A program made the position numbers and the translations under genes. The notes beneath the pieces were generated by a model. The model did not search any database. It was given only the letters and a program-made list of their open reading frames with translations, and was not told where the DNA came from. Source: VAZQ01 sp963725065 (lineage in GTDB: Bacteria; Pseudomonadota; Alphaproteobacteria; Rhizobiales; Xanthobacteraceae). Taken from it: a stretch of 64,000 nucleotides of DNA. How positions within the stretch are numbered: position 1 is the stretch's first letter; every line of letters starts with the position of its first letter. Location: assembly GCA_963725065.1 (NCBI GenBank), contig CAVRXD010000040.1, positions 26,901-90,900 of the forward strand, in the 5' to 3' direction. Below are positions 54,257 through 64,000 of the stretch, in pieces.

Positions 54257-54950
54257 ATGAAGCTCGACATTCTCAGAGAACTCAATGCCGAACGCGCGGC
54301 GCGGCGGGCAGCGGTCGTGGTCACCGATGTCGCGAGCGGCGAGCAGCGGCTGGTCAAGGCGGCCGACGTTGCGGGCGATCCGCTGCATGGATTTGATCGA
54401 AAAGCATATTCGCAGCGGCAAGAGCGGGATGGAGGAAACGCCTGACGGCAAGGTGTTCCTCACCGTGCACGTGCCGCCGGCGCAGCTCGTCATCACCGGC
54501 GCCGTTCATATCAGCCAGGCGCTGGCGCCGATCGCGAAGCTGCTCGGCTACGACGTGACCATCGTCGATCCGCGCACCGCCTTTGCCTCGATCGAACGCT
54601 TTCCCGACGTGAAGGTGATCGCGGAATGGCCCGACGTGGCGTTGCCGCCGCTCGGCATCGATCGCTACACCGCCTTCGTCGCCTTGACCCACGACCCCAA
54701 GATCGACGATCCCGCGCTGACCCACGCGCTGGCGCGCGATTGCTTCTATATCGGCGCGCTCGGTTCGAAGAAGACCCACGGGCGTCGCCTCGAGCGGCTC
54801 AAGGGCGAGGGTGTGTCCGACGCCGCGCTCGCGCGCATCCATGCGCCGATCGGGCTCGACATCGGCGCGGTGTCGCCCTCCGAGATCGCGGTGGCGATCA
54901 TGGGCGAGATCACGGCCCGATTGCGAAAGTCTCCGGAGAAGGCGGCATGA
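54257..54950 (+). CDS. xdhC: XdhC Rossmann-domain protein, broken by one extra base
   Basis: N-terminal part MKLDILRELNAERAARRAAV and VTDVASGEQRLVKAADVAGD is in one frame; the rest (DLIEKHIRSGKSGMEETPDG, VFLTVHVPPAQLVITGAVHI, GYDVTIVDPRTAFASIERFP, CFYIGALGSKKTHGRRLERL, GLDIGAVSPSEIAVAIMGEI) is in the next. The switch is near 54391 (CTGCATGGATTTG). The span is 694 bases, one over a multiple of three; removing one base gives a normal 230-residue XdhC C-domain. Either a sequencing insertion or a recent break. Ends in an ATGA overlap with the next gene. Confidence 0.88.
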
Positions 54951-56579
54951 AGTTCGGTGCGGTGCCGGTGGCGCAGGCCGAGGGCGGCGTTGCGGTGCAT
55001 TCGATCCGCCAGAGCGGCCTGGTGCTGAAGAAAGGCACCCTGATCGGCAAGCCGGAGATCGCCGCCCTGCAGGCTGCCGGCATCGCCGAGATCGTGGTGG
55101 CGCGGATCGAGCCCGGCGACGTGTCGGAGGACGCGGCCGCGGGCGAGATCGCGGCGGCGGTCGCGGGCGCGGGGGTGCGCGTCGATCGCGCCTTCACCGG
55201 CCGGGCCAATCTGTTCGCCGAGAGCGCCGGCGTGCTGGTGGTCGACAAGGACGCCATCGATCGGCTCAACCAGGTCGACGAGTTCGATCACCTTCGCGAC
55301 GCTCCCAGCCTACAAGCCCGTGGTCGCGGGCGAGATGATCGCCACGGTCAAGATCATTCCGTTCGCCGTCACCGAAAAGGCGCGCGACGACGCGGTCATG
55401 GCCGCCAATGCGGCACGCCCGCTGGTGCGGGTGGCGCCGTATCGTATCCGCAAGGTCGGCGTCGTCTCCACCGTCCTGCCGGGCCTCGCCACCAAGGTCA
55501 TCGAAAAGACGTTGAAGGTCACCGAAGAGCGCCTGCGGCCCGCCGGCGCCGGCATCGTCGCCGAGCGACGCGTACCCCACGAGCAGAAGGCCCTTGCCAA
55601 GGCGATCGAGGAGGTGCTCGGCGAGGGCGCCGAGCTCGTGCTGGTGTTCGGCGCATCCGCCATCGCCGACCGACGCGACGTGATCCCCGCTGCCGTAACG
55701 ACGATCGGGGGACGCATCGAGCATTTCGGCATGCCGGTCGACCCCGGCAACCTGCTCCTGGTCGCCGATGCCCGCGGCCGGCCGCTGCTCGGCGCGCCGG
55801 GCTGTGCCCGCTCACCTAAAGAGAACGGGTTCGACTGGGTTCTCATGCGGTTACTTGCCGGGCTTAAAGTATCGCGCGAGGCCATCACCGGGATGGGCGT
55901 GGGTGGCCTGCTGATGGAAATCGTCACCCGGCCGCAGCCGCGCGCGGAGCCCCCGGTGGCCGCCCCGCGGCGTGTCGCTGCCGTCGTGCTTGCCGCCGGC
56001 CGCTCGACCCGCATGGGGGGACCGAACAAGCTCCTGGCCGACATCGCGCACCGCCCGCTGGTGCGGATCGCGGCGGAGGAGGCGCTGGCATCGCGCGCCA
56101 AGCCGGTGATCGTGGTGACCGGCCACCAGCGTGAGCAGGTCGAGACCGCACTTGCCGGCTTGCCGGTGCAGCTCGTGCACAATCCGGATTTTGCCGACGG
56201 CCTTGGCACCTCGGTCAAGGCCGGCATTGCGGCGGTGCCCACGGATGTCGACGGTGCGATCGTCTGCCTCGGCGACATGCCGCAGGTCGATGCGGGCCTC
56301 ATCGATCGTCTGATCGCCGCCTTCGATCCGGACCAGGGCGCGCTGGTGGTGATGCCGACGTTCGAGGGCAAGCGCGGCAATCCGGTGCTGTGGTCGCGCC
56401 GGTTCTTTCCCGATCTCATGGCGATCGAAGGCGACGTCGGTGCGCGCTACCTGATCGGCCGCTACAGCGAGGCCGTGGTCGAGGTCCCGCTCGAGGGCAA
56501 GGCCGCGCTCGTCGACGTCGACACGCCGGAGGCGCTTGTCGGCGTCAGGGCCGAGATCGAGCGCGCTTTCGCAAAATGA
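54947..56579 (+). CDS. molybdopterin-binding / MocA-like nucleotidyltransferase fusion, one extra base
   Basis: Residues 1-335 form a molybdopterin-binding (MoeA/MoaB-like) region: MKFGAVPVAQAEGGVAVHSI, GLVLKKGTLIGKPEIAALQA, VVAGEMIATVKIIPFAVTEK, LVLVFGASAIADRRDVIPAA. Residues about 340-543 are a MocA/NTP-transferase domain: AAVVLAAGRSTRMGGPNKLL, DGAIVCLGDMPQVDAGLIDR. It probably attaches CMP to the cofactor for the CoxL-type enzyme. The frame changes near 55284 (GAGTTCGATC); the span is one over a multiple of three, so one base is surplus. A strong terminator follows. Confidence 0.88.
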
Positions 56580-56580
56580 A

Positions 56581-56607
56581 AAACCCCGGGCGCCAAGCCC
56601 GGGGTTT
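56581..56607 (+). terminator. intrinsic terminator of the cox operon
   Basis: AAACCCCGGGC-GCCAA-GCCCGGGGTTT: perfect 11-bp stem ending in TTT. It follows the MocA-like stop directly. Confidence 0.85.
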
Positions 56608-56640
56608 GCCATCGTTGCCGATGCCGATCGCGTGGCGCTA

Positions 56641-56738
56641 GAGCGAAATTCGTTCAGATTGAATCGCGATTTCGCTCCAAGTATTTGTTCGGTCGCATGA
56701 TCTTATCCGAAAAGTCTGCAACTTTTCGGGATCATGCT
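56641..56738. repeat. double palindromic repeat
   Basis: First hairpin GAGCGAAAT...ATTTCGCTC (56641-56676), second GCATGATC-TTAT-CCGAAAAGT...ACTTTTCGG-GATCATGC (56695-56737). The second part is, as I recall, one of the commonest dispersed palindromes of Rhizobiales. It abuts the stop of the secreted protein gene. Confidence 0.75.
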
Positions 56739-56956
56739 CAGCCGCCCGGCCGACACCACAGGATCGTGCAAACCGGAATCGGGCTGTTGCGCTCGCACCG
56801 CCGCAACGCCCAAATCTTGGCATCGACCACGGAAGAGCTACGCGCCCACCCGCCCGAGCCGAGACCCGTCGCGCGGCAAACCCAGGCCGACGCCTCGGAC
56901 GAAGCGCCCGCCAGCATCGTCGCCGCAACGGCCAGCGAGGCCAAAATGCGTACCAT
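56738..56956 (-). CDS. small exported Cys-rich protein
   Basis: 72 residues. Signal peptide MVRILASLAVAATMLAGASS then EASA, mature part AWVCRATGLGSGGWARSSSV, VDAKIWALRRCERNSPIPVC, TILWCRPGG with four cysteines. Small secreted proteins with W-x-C-x-A...A-x-x-x-A-L-x-x-C...C-x-x-x-x-C are common in Bradyrhizobium-like genomes. GGAGGAGA site before the ATG. Role unknown. Confidence 0.7.
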   Translation of the reverse strand: MVRILASLAVAATMLAGASSEASAWVCRATGLGSGGWARSSSVVDAKIWALRRCERNSPIPVCTILWCRPGG

Positions 56957-57197
56957 GTCTTCTCCTCCGTCATGACATGACGGCGCCCCTAACAGCCCCG
57001 CCGCCACCGACCTGCCACAGGATGGTGGATTTTCTATGAGCGGGCAGGGCTGATCCGCAGCTTTACCGCTCGCTCCACCACACCGATACCGGTCGCACGG
57101 CGCGAACAGCCGCGGCCGTCGATCACCAGGCCGGTACCGGTAGACGGAACTCGCAGCCGAAGGGGGACTTGCGCACGGCCGCCGGCCGTACTATAAA

Positions 57198-57217
57198 ATG
57201 ACTGACCAGTCAGTCAT
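57198..57217. promoter_or_regulatory. TetR-type operator
   Basis: ATGACTGAC-CA-GTCAGTCAT, a near-perfect 20-bp palindrome 21 bases before the regulator's ATG, overlapping a TATAAAAT-like -10 region. This is the classic place and form of an autoregulatory TetR-family operator. Confidence 0.8.
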
Positions 57218-57237
57218 AAAAATATGAAGAGGACGGA

Positions 57238-57912
57238 ATGGTCGGCAACAGCAGCAAGGGGCGGAGACGGCCGACCGCAGCGCCTGCCGGGACCGGCGCC
57301 GAGCGGGGCGCGGTACGCGCAGGGCGGCGCAATGAACGGCGGGCCGCCATCCTGTCGGCTGCGCTCGACGAGTTCGCGGCGCGCGGGTTCGAGGCGACGC
57401 GGCTCGACGACGTCGCGCGCCGCGCCGGCGTGGCCAAGGGCACGATCTACCTTTACTTCCGCGACAAGCAGAGCCTGTTCCAGGAACTTGTACGCACGAT
57501 GTTGAGCCCGCTCGTGGGCGCCATCGAAGCGGCGCCGCTGCGCGATCTGCCTATCCGCGCCGTGGTCGAGATGATCGTCGACGTATTCGTCAACGAGATC
57601 TATGGCACGCACCGCAAGGACGTCATCCGGCTCATCGTCACCGAAGGTCCGCGCTTCCCCAAGCTCGCCGAGTTCTACTATCGCGAGGTGATCGCGCGCG
57701 TGCTTCCGGTCATTCGCGGCCGGCTGATGCTGGCGGTGGAACGCGGCGAGCTTGCCCACGATGCGCTTGCGCGCTTTCCACAGTTGCTGGTCGCGCCGGC
57801 GCTGCTCGCGATCCTGTGGAGCAGCCTGTTCGAACGTTTCGCGCCGCTGGATGTGCGGGAACTCATGCGCGCCCATGTCGAGTTGCTGCTCGGGACGAGG
57901 GATCCGCCATGA
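57238..57912 (+). CDS. TetR-family repressor of the adjacent efflux operon
   Basis: 224 residues. The helix-turn-helix is RRAAILSAALDEFAARGFEA, TRLDDVARRAGVAKGTIYLY and FRDKQSLFQELV, followed by a C-terminal ligand-binding domain. The first 35 residues are Gly/Arg-rich. Its stop overlaps the HlyD start (ATGA), so it is the first gene of the four-gene operon and, given the palindrome in its leader, most probably its autorepressor. The layout resembles cecR-ybhGFSR of E. coli. Confidence 0.9.
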   Translation: MVGNSSKGRRRPTAAPAGTGAERGAVRAGRRNERRAAILSAALDEFAARGFEATRLDDVARRAGVAKGTIYLYFRDKQSLFQELVRTMLSPLVGAIEAAPLRDLPIRAVVEMIVDVFVNEIYGTHRKDVIRLIVTEGPRFPKLAEFYYREVIARVLPVIRGRLMLAVERGELAHDALARFPQLLVAPALLAILWSSLFERFAPLDVRELMRAHVELLLGTRDPP

Positions 57913-58670
57913 GCGCGCGCCGGATCGTCCTCGCGATGCTGGCGGCGCTGGTCGTCCTCGCCGGCTGCGACAGTGGCCGGATGCCGACATTCCAGGGCTG
58001 GGTGGAGGCCGAGCTGATCTTCGTCGGTCCCGATGAGTACGGCCGCATCGAGACGCTCACGGTGCGCGAGGGTGATCAGGTCGAGTTGCGTCAGCTCCTG
58101 TTCACGCTCGACACCGAGTTGCAGGCCGCCGACGTGGCCATGCGGGAGGCGGAGGTGAAAAATGCCCAGCAGGCCTATGATCGCGCGACGGCGCTGGTGA
58201 AGAGCATGTCCGGCACGCAAAAGGCGCTGGACGATGCCGAGGCCGCGCTGCGCACCGCGCAGGCGCGGCTCAACTCCGCGCAGACCAGGCTGGCGCGCCG
58301 CAAGGTGTTCAGCCCCGTCGCCGGCAGCGTCCAGCAGATCTACTACCGCGGCGGCGAACTGGTGCCGGCCGGCAAGCCGATCGTCGCCATCCTGCCTCCG
58401 GCCAACCTGAAGGTGCGCTTCTTCGTCAACGAAGCGACGCTGCCCAAGCTCAAGTTCGGCGACCCCGTGTTCATCCATTGTGACGGCTGCGCCCCGGATA
58501 TCACCGCGAAGATCAGCTTCATCTCCCGCACGTCGGAATTCACGCCGCCGGTGATCTACAGCATGGACGAACGCTCGAAGCTCGTGTTCCTGATCGAAGC
58601 GCGGCCGGAGCGGCCGGAGCACCTGCGCGTGGGCCAGCCGGTCAGCGTCTCCCTGGGGCCGGAACAGTGA
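57909..58670 (+). CDS. HlyD-type membrane-fusion protein, probable lipoprotein
   Basis: 253 residues. Signal with lipobox-like LVVLAGCDS near residue 20, then lipoyl/barrel halves (VEAELIFVGPDEYGRIETLT and ARRKVFSPVAGSVQQIYYRG) around a coiled-coil hairpin (VAMREAEVKNAQQAYDRATA). It bridges the inner-membrane ABC exporter to the outer envelope. Overlaps both neighbours by four bases. Shorter than YbhG (about 330 residues). Confidence 0.88.
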   Translation: MSARRIVLAMLAALVVLAGCDSGRMPTFQGWVEAELIFVGPDEYGRIETLTVREGDQVELRQLLFTLDTELQAADVAMREAEVKNAQQAYDRATALVKSMSGTQKALDDAEAALRTAQARLNSAQTRLARRKVFSPVAGSVQQIYYRGGELVPAGKPIVAILPPANLKVRFFVNEATLPKLKFGDPVFIHCDGCAPDITAKISFISRTSEFTPPVIYSMDERSKLVFLIEARPERPEHLRVGQPVSVSLGPEQ

Positions 58671-59620
58671 CCAGCGCACCCGCGACGGCGCCCGAGATCG
58701 CCATCGACGTCCATGGCCTGACGAAATCCTTCGGCGGCCGCAAGGTCGTGCGCGACCTCTCGATGCAGGTCAAGCGCGGCGAGATCTACGGATTCCTCGG
58801 TCCCAACGGTTCCGGCAAGACCACCACCATCCGCATGCTGTGCGGGCTGCTCACGCCCGATCAGGGCGAGGGCACCTGTCTCGGCTACGACATCCGCACC
58901 GAGGCCGACGAGATCAAGCGCCATGTCGGCTACATGACCCAGCGCTTCAGCCTCTACCAGGACCTCTCGGTGCGCGAGAACCTGGAATTCGTCGCGCGCC
59001 TTTACGGGCTGCCGAAGCCGGCCGCGGCGGCGCGCGCGATGATCGAGCGGATCGGACTCGCGGGCCGCGGGGAGCAGATTGCCGGCGAGCTCTCGGGCGG
59101 CTGGAAGCAGCGGCTTGCGCTCGGCGCCTGCACCCTGCCGAGCCCGCAGCTGCTCCTGCTCGACGAGCCGACCGCGGGCGTCGATCCCAAGGCGCGGCGC
59201 GAGTTCTGGAACGAGATCCACGCGCTCGCGGCCGATGGGCTCACCGTGCTGGTCTCCACCCACTACATGGACGAGGCCGAGCGCTGCCACGAGATCGCTT
59301 ACATCGCCTATGGCGTGCTGCTGGCGCACGGCACCGTCGAGGAGGTGATCGCCGGCTCGCATCTTGCCACCTACACGGTGAGCGCGCGCAACGGCGAGGG
59401 GCTGGCGACGCTGGCCGAGGAATTGAGCCAGCGATCCGGGGTCGACATGGTCGCGCCCTTCGGCACCAGCCTGCACGTGTCCGGCCGGGACGAGGCCGCA
59501 CTCGAAGCGGCGATCGCGCCCTATCGCGAACGCGCGGATCTGATCTGGACCCGTTCCAACCCTTCGCTCGAGGACGTCTTCATCGATCTCATGGGCAAGG
59601 CCAAGGACAATTTCCAATGA
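58667..59620 (+). CDS. ABC exporter ATPase
   Basis: 317 residues from a GTG. Walker A GPNGSGKTT, signature ELSGGWKQRLALGA, Walker B LLLLDEPTAGVD, H-loop VSTHYMDEAERC, and a C-terminal extension after residue 215 as in YbhF-like or drug exporter ATPases. The signature has GGWKQ rather than the common GGxQQ, as is usual in this subfamily. GTGA overlap with the HlyD stop. Confidence 0.93.
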   Translation: MTSAPATAPEIAIDVHGLTKSFGGRKVVRDLSMQVKRGEIYGFLGPNGSGKTTTIRMLCGLLTPDQGEGTCLGYDIRTEADEIKRHVGYMTQRFSLYQDLSVRENLEFVARLYGLPKPAAAARAMIERIGLAGRGEQIAGELSGGWKQRLALGACTLPSPQLLLLDEPTAGVDPKARREFWNEIHALAADGLTVLVSTHYMDEAERCHEIAYIAYGVLLAHGTVEEVIAGSHLATYTVSARNGEGLATLAEELSQRSGVDMVAPFGTSLHVSGRDEAALEAAIAPYRERADLIWTRSNPSLEDVFIDLMGKAKDNFQ

Positions 59621-60822
59621 GCGCGCCGGCTGCCGCGAACGTGCCGCGCCGGCGTTCGTCGCGTGAGTCCCGCCTCGGGGGCTTCTGGCGCCGCGGCTTC
59701 TGGCGTCGGGGCTTCTGGCGCCGGACTTGGGCGATGCTGATCAAGGAGTTCATCCAGCTCAAGCGCGACCGCGTGTCGTTCGCGATGATCATCATGATCC
59801 CGCTCGTTCAGCTGCTGCTGTTCGGCTACGCCATCAACACCAACCCCCGGCATCTGCCGACGGCGGTGCTGCTGCAGGAGCAGAGCGATCTCGGCCGCTC
59901 GGTGCTCAAGGCCATCCAGAACACCGCGTATTTCGACGTGACCCACGTGGTCAACAACGAGGCCGAGTTCGACCGCCTGCTGGCCTCGGGAACCGTCCTG
60001 TTCGCGATCGAGATTCCAGCCAACTTCGAACGGATGGTCCGGCGGGGAGACCGGCCGGCGCTGCTGGTCGCCGCCGACGCGACCGACCCGGTCGCCGCAG
60101 GCTCCGCCATGGCGGCGCTCGGCAACCTGGTGCAGAGCGCGCTCCAGCACGACCGTGCGATCCCGGACAGCGCCACGCCGGCATTCGAGATCCGCACCCA
60201 CGCCCGCTACAACCCCGCGGCCAACACCTCGTTCAACATCGTGCCGGGGCTCGTCGGCACCATCCTGACCATGACCATGCTGATCTTCACCGCGCTCTCG
60301 GTCACGCGTGAGATCGAGCGCGGGACCATGGAAAGCCTGCTGGCAATGCCGATCACGCCGGTCGAGATCATGCTGGGGAAGATCATCCCCTACATCATCG
60401 TGGGGTTCGTGCAGGCGGCGCTCATCATCGGCATCGGTATCGGGCTGTTCGGCGTGCCGCTGCTCGGGAGCCTGGCGCTCCTTGCGCTGCTGAGCACCCT
60501 GTTCATCACGACCAATCTGTCGATCGGCTACACGTTCTCGACCATCGCGCAGAACCAGCTGCAGGCCATGCAGATGTCCATGATGTTCTTCCTGCCGAAC
60601 ATCCTGCTTTCGGGCTTCATGTTCCCGTTCGCGGGCATGCCGAAATGGGCGCAATGGATCGGTGAATTCCTGCCGCTGACGCACTATCTGCGTATTGTAC
60701 GCGGCGTCATGCTCAAAGGCGCAAACCTGTCCGACCTGCGCTACGATACGCTGGCGCTCGCCGGCCTGATGCTGATTGCCATGGCGGTTGCAATCTCCCG
60801 CTTCCGGCGGACGCTGGATTGA
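59617..60822 (+). CDS. ABC exporter permease (YbhS/YbhR type)
   Basis: 401 residues. One N-terminal membrane helix (FAMIIMIPLVQLLLFGYAIN), a large external domain, then five C-terminal helices including GLVGTILTMTMLIFTALSVT, the ABC-2 signature region RGTMESLLAMPITPVEIMLG, and LPLTHYLRIVRGVMLKGANL. Before the first helix there are three tandem copies of GFWRR coded by 15-base repeats at about 59680-59724, not part of the family. Only one permease is encoded, so it may form a homodimer. Confidence 0.92.
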   Translation: MSAPAAANVPRRRSSRESRLGGFWRRGFWRRGFWRRTWAMLIKEFIQLKRDRVSFAMIIMIPLVQLLLFGYAINTNPRHLPTAVLLQEQSDLGRSVLKAIQNTAYFDVTHVVNNEAEFDRLLASGTVLFAIEIPANFERMVRRGDRPALLVAADATDPVAAGSAMAALGNLVQSALQHDRAIPDSATPAFEIRTHARYNPAANTSFNIVPGLVGTILTMTMLIFTALSVTREIERGTMESLLAMPITPVEIMLGKIIPYIIVGFVQAALIIGIGIGLFGVPLLGSLALLALLSTLFITTNLSIGYTFSTIAQNQLQAMQMSMMFFLPNILLSGFMFPFAGMPKWAQWIGEFLPLTHYLRIVRGVMLKGANLSDLRYDTLALAGLMLIAMAVAISRFRRTLD

Positions 60823-60913
60823 TCGGGGCGGCGTGACCGCGACACGCGCGAAGCGACACGAAACCCACGCCGGGACCACGACAAGGATCCTTGGCAAGGC
60901 CGGAGAATTCGAC

Positions 60914-61105
60914 ATGTTTGCGGATGCGAAGCGTAAACACGCAAAGGGTGAGGCCGAACGCCAGGACGGCGAGCGGCGCCGACGCCAGGAAGAGGCGCTC
61001 GACGACGCGCTGAGCAACACCTTTCCCGCGTCCGATCCGGTTTCGATCGAGCAGCCGGCGCCAGTACCCCCAAAACGACCGAAGAAGCCCGCTCCGGACG
61101 CCTGA
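60914..61105 (+). CDS. small acidic/basic protein of a Rhizobiales family
   Basis: 63 residues: MFADAKRKHAKGEAERQDGE, RRRRQEEALDDALSNTFPAS, DPVSIEQPAPVPPKR. The block LDDALxNTFPASDPVS is typical of a short conserved protein family in Bradyrhizobium-like genomes whose role is unknown. GGAG lies upstream of the ATG at 60914. Confidence 0.7.
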   Translation: MFADAKRKHAKGEAERQDGERRRRQEEALDDALSNTFPASDPVSIEQPAPVPPKRPKKPAPDA

Positions 61106-61288
61106 TCGTCGCCTGGAGGCGACCGGGGGGCGGACGAAACCGCGCGCGCCCGCCGGCGGAGGGGAAACCTGCTCCGCGCTCCGGACATGGATATCCGGCG
61201 GCAAATCGCGCTATATCGACCTGACCGGCCGGCATCCGCCGGGGGTCGAGACCATGGCGCCATGTCCCTGCCGATCATGTCCCCACCG

Positions 61289-62500
61289 ATGACGACGCAA
61301 GCCCGCGACGCCAGACTGTCCATCGGCTTCATCAACTGGGCGCATGCGCTCGACCATTACGTGATGCTGATTTTTCCGACCGTGGTGATCGGGCTCGAAC
61401 TCATCTATGGGCGCAGCTATGCCGAGCTGATCGCGCTCGGCACCGCGTCGTTCGTGGCGTTCGGCATCTTCTCGTTGCCGGCCGGCTGGCTTGCGGACCG
61501 CTGGAGCCGGCGCAACATGATGGTGCTGTTCTACGCCGGCTGCGGGCTCTCGCTGGTGGCGGCGGCCCTGGCGCCCAACCTCATCGGCCTTGCGATCGCG
61601 CTGTTCGCGCTCGGGGTGTTCGCGGCGATCTACCATCCGGTCGGCACCGCCATGCTGATCGAGCAGGCGACCGCGCGCGGGCGCTCGCTCGCCTTCAACG
61701 GCGTGTGCGGCAATGTCGGCGCCGCGCTGGCGGCCGGCGTGACGGCGCTGCTGGCCGCGGCGTTCGGATGGCGCGCGGCATTCCTGGTGCCCGGCGTGAT
61801 CTGCCTGGTGACCGCGGTCGTCTACCTGCGGCTCGTTCCCAAGGAAGAACGAAAGGCGGCGAGCCGCGGCACGGTGGCCGACGTTCCGCTCGGCTTCCGG
61901 CTGGCGGCGACGATCTTCGGCCTGTTCATCGTGATCGCGCTCTGCGCCGGCCTGGTGTTCAACATCATCTCGGTCGCGCTGCCGAAAATCCTGGATGAGC
62001 GGCTCGGGACCGACGTCCCGCTGCTGCTGGTGGGCGGCGTAGCGTCCGCGGTGTTTCTGTGCGGGGCGCTCGCCCAGCTTGCGGTCGGCCGGCTGGTGGA
62101 GCGCTTCCCGCCGCATATCCTGTTCGCGGTGATCGCGAGCCTGCAGTTCCTCGGCGTGCTGTGGGCGGCGCAGGCGAGCGGACGGATGCTGATCGTGGCG
62201 CTGGCAGTGGCCATGGCGGCGATCTACGCGCAGGTCACCGTCAACGATCTGGTGATTGCCCGCTATACCGCGGATGCCTGGCGCGGCCGCGTCTATGCGG
62301 TGCGCTACTTCCTCACCTTCCTGGTCTCGGGGGCGGCGGTCTCGGCCATCGCCCTGCTGCACGGCCGCGGTGGCTTCGGCCTCGTGCTCGGCACGACCGC
62401 GGTGATCGCGCTGGGCTTCGTGGTCGCGACCGCCATCATCGCGGTGCTGGTCAACGGCGTCGAGAAGGAGCGCACGCGCGCGGTGGTTCCGGCGGAATAA
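61289..62500 (+). CDS. MFS transporter, FSR (fosmidomycin resistance)-like
   Basis: About 403 residues from the ATG at 61289 (MTTQARDARLSIGFINWAHA); in-frame ATGs at 61187, 61262 and 61277 are possible, none with a strong ribosome site. Twelve membrane helices; the loop between helices 2 and 3 is PAGWLADRWSRRNMMVLFYA, the MFS motif A equivalent. HALDHYVMLIFPTVVIGLEL is characteristic of the FSR-type branch. Substrate unknown. Stands alone between the efflux operon and groEL. Confidence 0.87.
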   Translation: MTTQARDARLSIGFINWAHALDHYVMLIFPTVVIGLELIYGRSYAELIALGTASFVAFGIFSLPAGWLADRWSRRNMMVLFYAGCGLSLVAAALAPNLIGLAIALFALGVFAAIYHPVGTAMLIEQATARGRSLAFNGVCGNVGAALAAGVTALLAAAFGWRAAFLVPGVICLVTAVVYLRLVPKEERKAASRGTVADVPLGFRLAATIFGLFIVIALCAGLVFNIISVALPKILDERLGTDVPLLLVGGVASAVFLCGALAQLAVGRLVERFPPHILFAVIASLQFLGVLWAAQASGRMLIVALAVAMAAIYAQVTVNDLVIARYTADAWRGRVYAVRYFLTFLVSGAAVSAIALLHGRGGFGLVLGTTAVIALGFVVATAIIAVLVNGVEKERTRAVVPAE

Positions 62501-62578
62501 GACGGCCTTGCGGAACCTTCTTCGCGTTCTTACGTTATCGTACAAGGTGATGTTGTAGCCGCAAGGCTCTGTCACTCG

Positions 62579-62641
62579 GAACGACCACGACTTAGCAGGT
62601 GTCGCCGGATGTACGCGCACCTTCCTGGTTCGTGGTCGTTG
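62579..62641. repeat. inverted repeat between MFS gene and groEL end
   Basis: AACGACCACGA at the left pairs with TCGTGGTCGTT at the right over about 40 bases. No T-tract. Could help end the MFS transcript or be a dispersed palindrome. Confidence 0.5.
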
Positions 62642-62736
62642 GCTTTTTGGGCCCACCGTTGCCCGATGCTCACCCTCATCCCTGACATCGATGATTGCAA
62701 AGGTGCAGGCCGTCCGCCGAGGGAGGGCGTGAAACG

Positions 62737-62764
62737 AAAAAAGGGCGCGGCGTAAGCCGCGCCC
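62737..62764 (-). terminator. intrinsic terminator of groEL
   Basis: Minus strand: GGGCGCGGC-TTAC-GCCGCGCCC then TTTTTT. Perfect 9-bp GC stem and a six-T tract, 27 bases after the groEL stop. Confidence 0.92.
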
Positions 62765-62790
62765 TTGATGCATTGGTGGGTGTGGACGGA

Positions 62791-64000
<1,210 letters not shown>

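Noticed and set aside
59521..61335. A 604-codon minus-strand frame over the ABC permease
   Set aside because: Antisense to clear ABC exporter genes; no protein family resemblance.

Overview
The window looks like a chromosomal segment of a high-GC alphaproteobacterium of the order Hyphomicrobiales (Rhizobiales), most like the Bradyrhizobium/Xanthobacteraceae side. The reasons are the gene content (liv-type amino-acid uptake, form II CO-dehydrogenase-like cluster, beta-ketoadipate genes), the many palindromic intergenic repeats, and small proteins of kinds I associate with that group. This placement is inference from familiarity, not a search.

Left core block (1-25.7 kb): purB (cut by the window edge), a secreted TPR protein, a glutathionyl-hydroquinone-reductase-like protein overlapping a frameshifted rpe, a DadA-like FAD oxidase, a NodB-type deacetylase, a P1-family peptidase and ccdA. 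Then a seven-gene minus-strand operon livH-livM-livG-[Bug-type binding protein]-livF-[small membrane protein]-livJ, a fatty-acid-hydroxylase/sterol-desaturase-like protein, an hpaBC-like two-component flavin monooxygenase with a nearby AraC regulator, and pcaB-pcaD-pcaC on the opposite strand. Last is coxG.

Accessory block (about 25.77-47.66 kb): lower gene density, mixed base composition, and a tyrosine integrase with a divergent ribbon-helix-helix protein near its left end. It carries a HEPN-like protein, many tiny zinc-ribbon and helical proteins, phage coat and terminase remnants, a headless serine recombinase joined to an RTX-protein tail, decayed IS5 and IS630 elements, two decayed copies of an ATP-dependent DNA ligase, a DUF2652-like cyclase-fold protein and numerous intrinsic terminators. 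A 12-bp identical (about 18 of 21 similar) direct repeat sits near both ends and is a candidate attachment-site pair. I read this as an integrated, decaying island that separated coxG from the rest of its cluster.

Right core block (47.7-64 kb): coxS-coxL-coxM (small Fe-S, large molybdenum and medium FAD subunits; CoxL has the form II AYRGAGR motif), then MoxR ATPase, VWA protein, two XdhC-type proteins and a molybdopterin-binding/MocA-like fusion, which together would mature the molybdenum cofactor. After a terminator come a small secreted protein, a TetR-HlyD-ABC ATPase-permease efflux operon with a clear palindromic operator, a 63-residue protein, an MFS transporter, and groEL running off the right edge.

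Three core genes (rpe, the second xdhC, the MocA-like gene) each carry exactly one extra base that breaks an otherwise intact frame. Either the sequence has residual insertion errors or these genes are newly broken; the same caution applies to the island pseudogenes.
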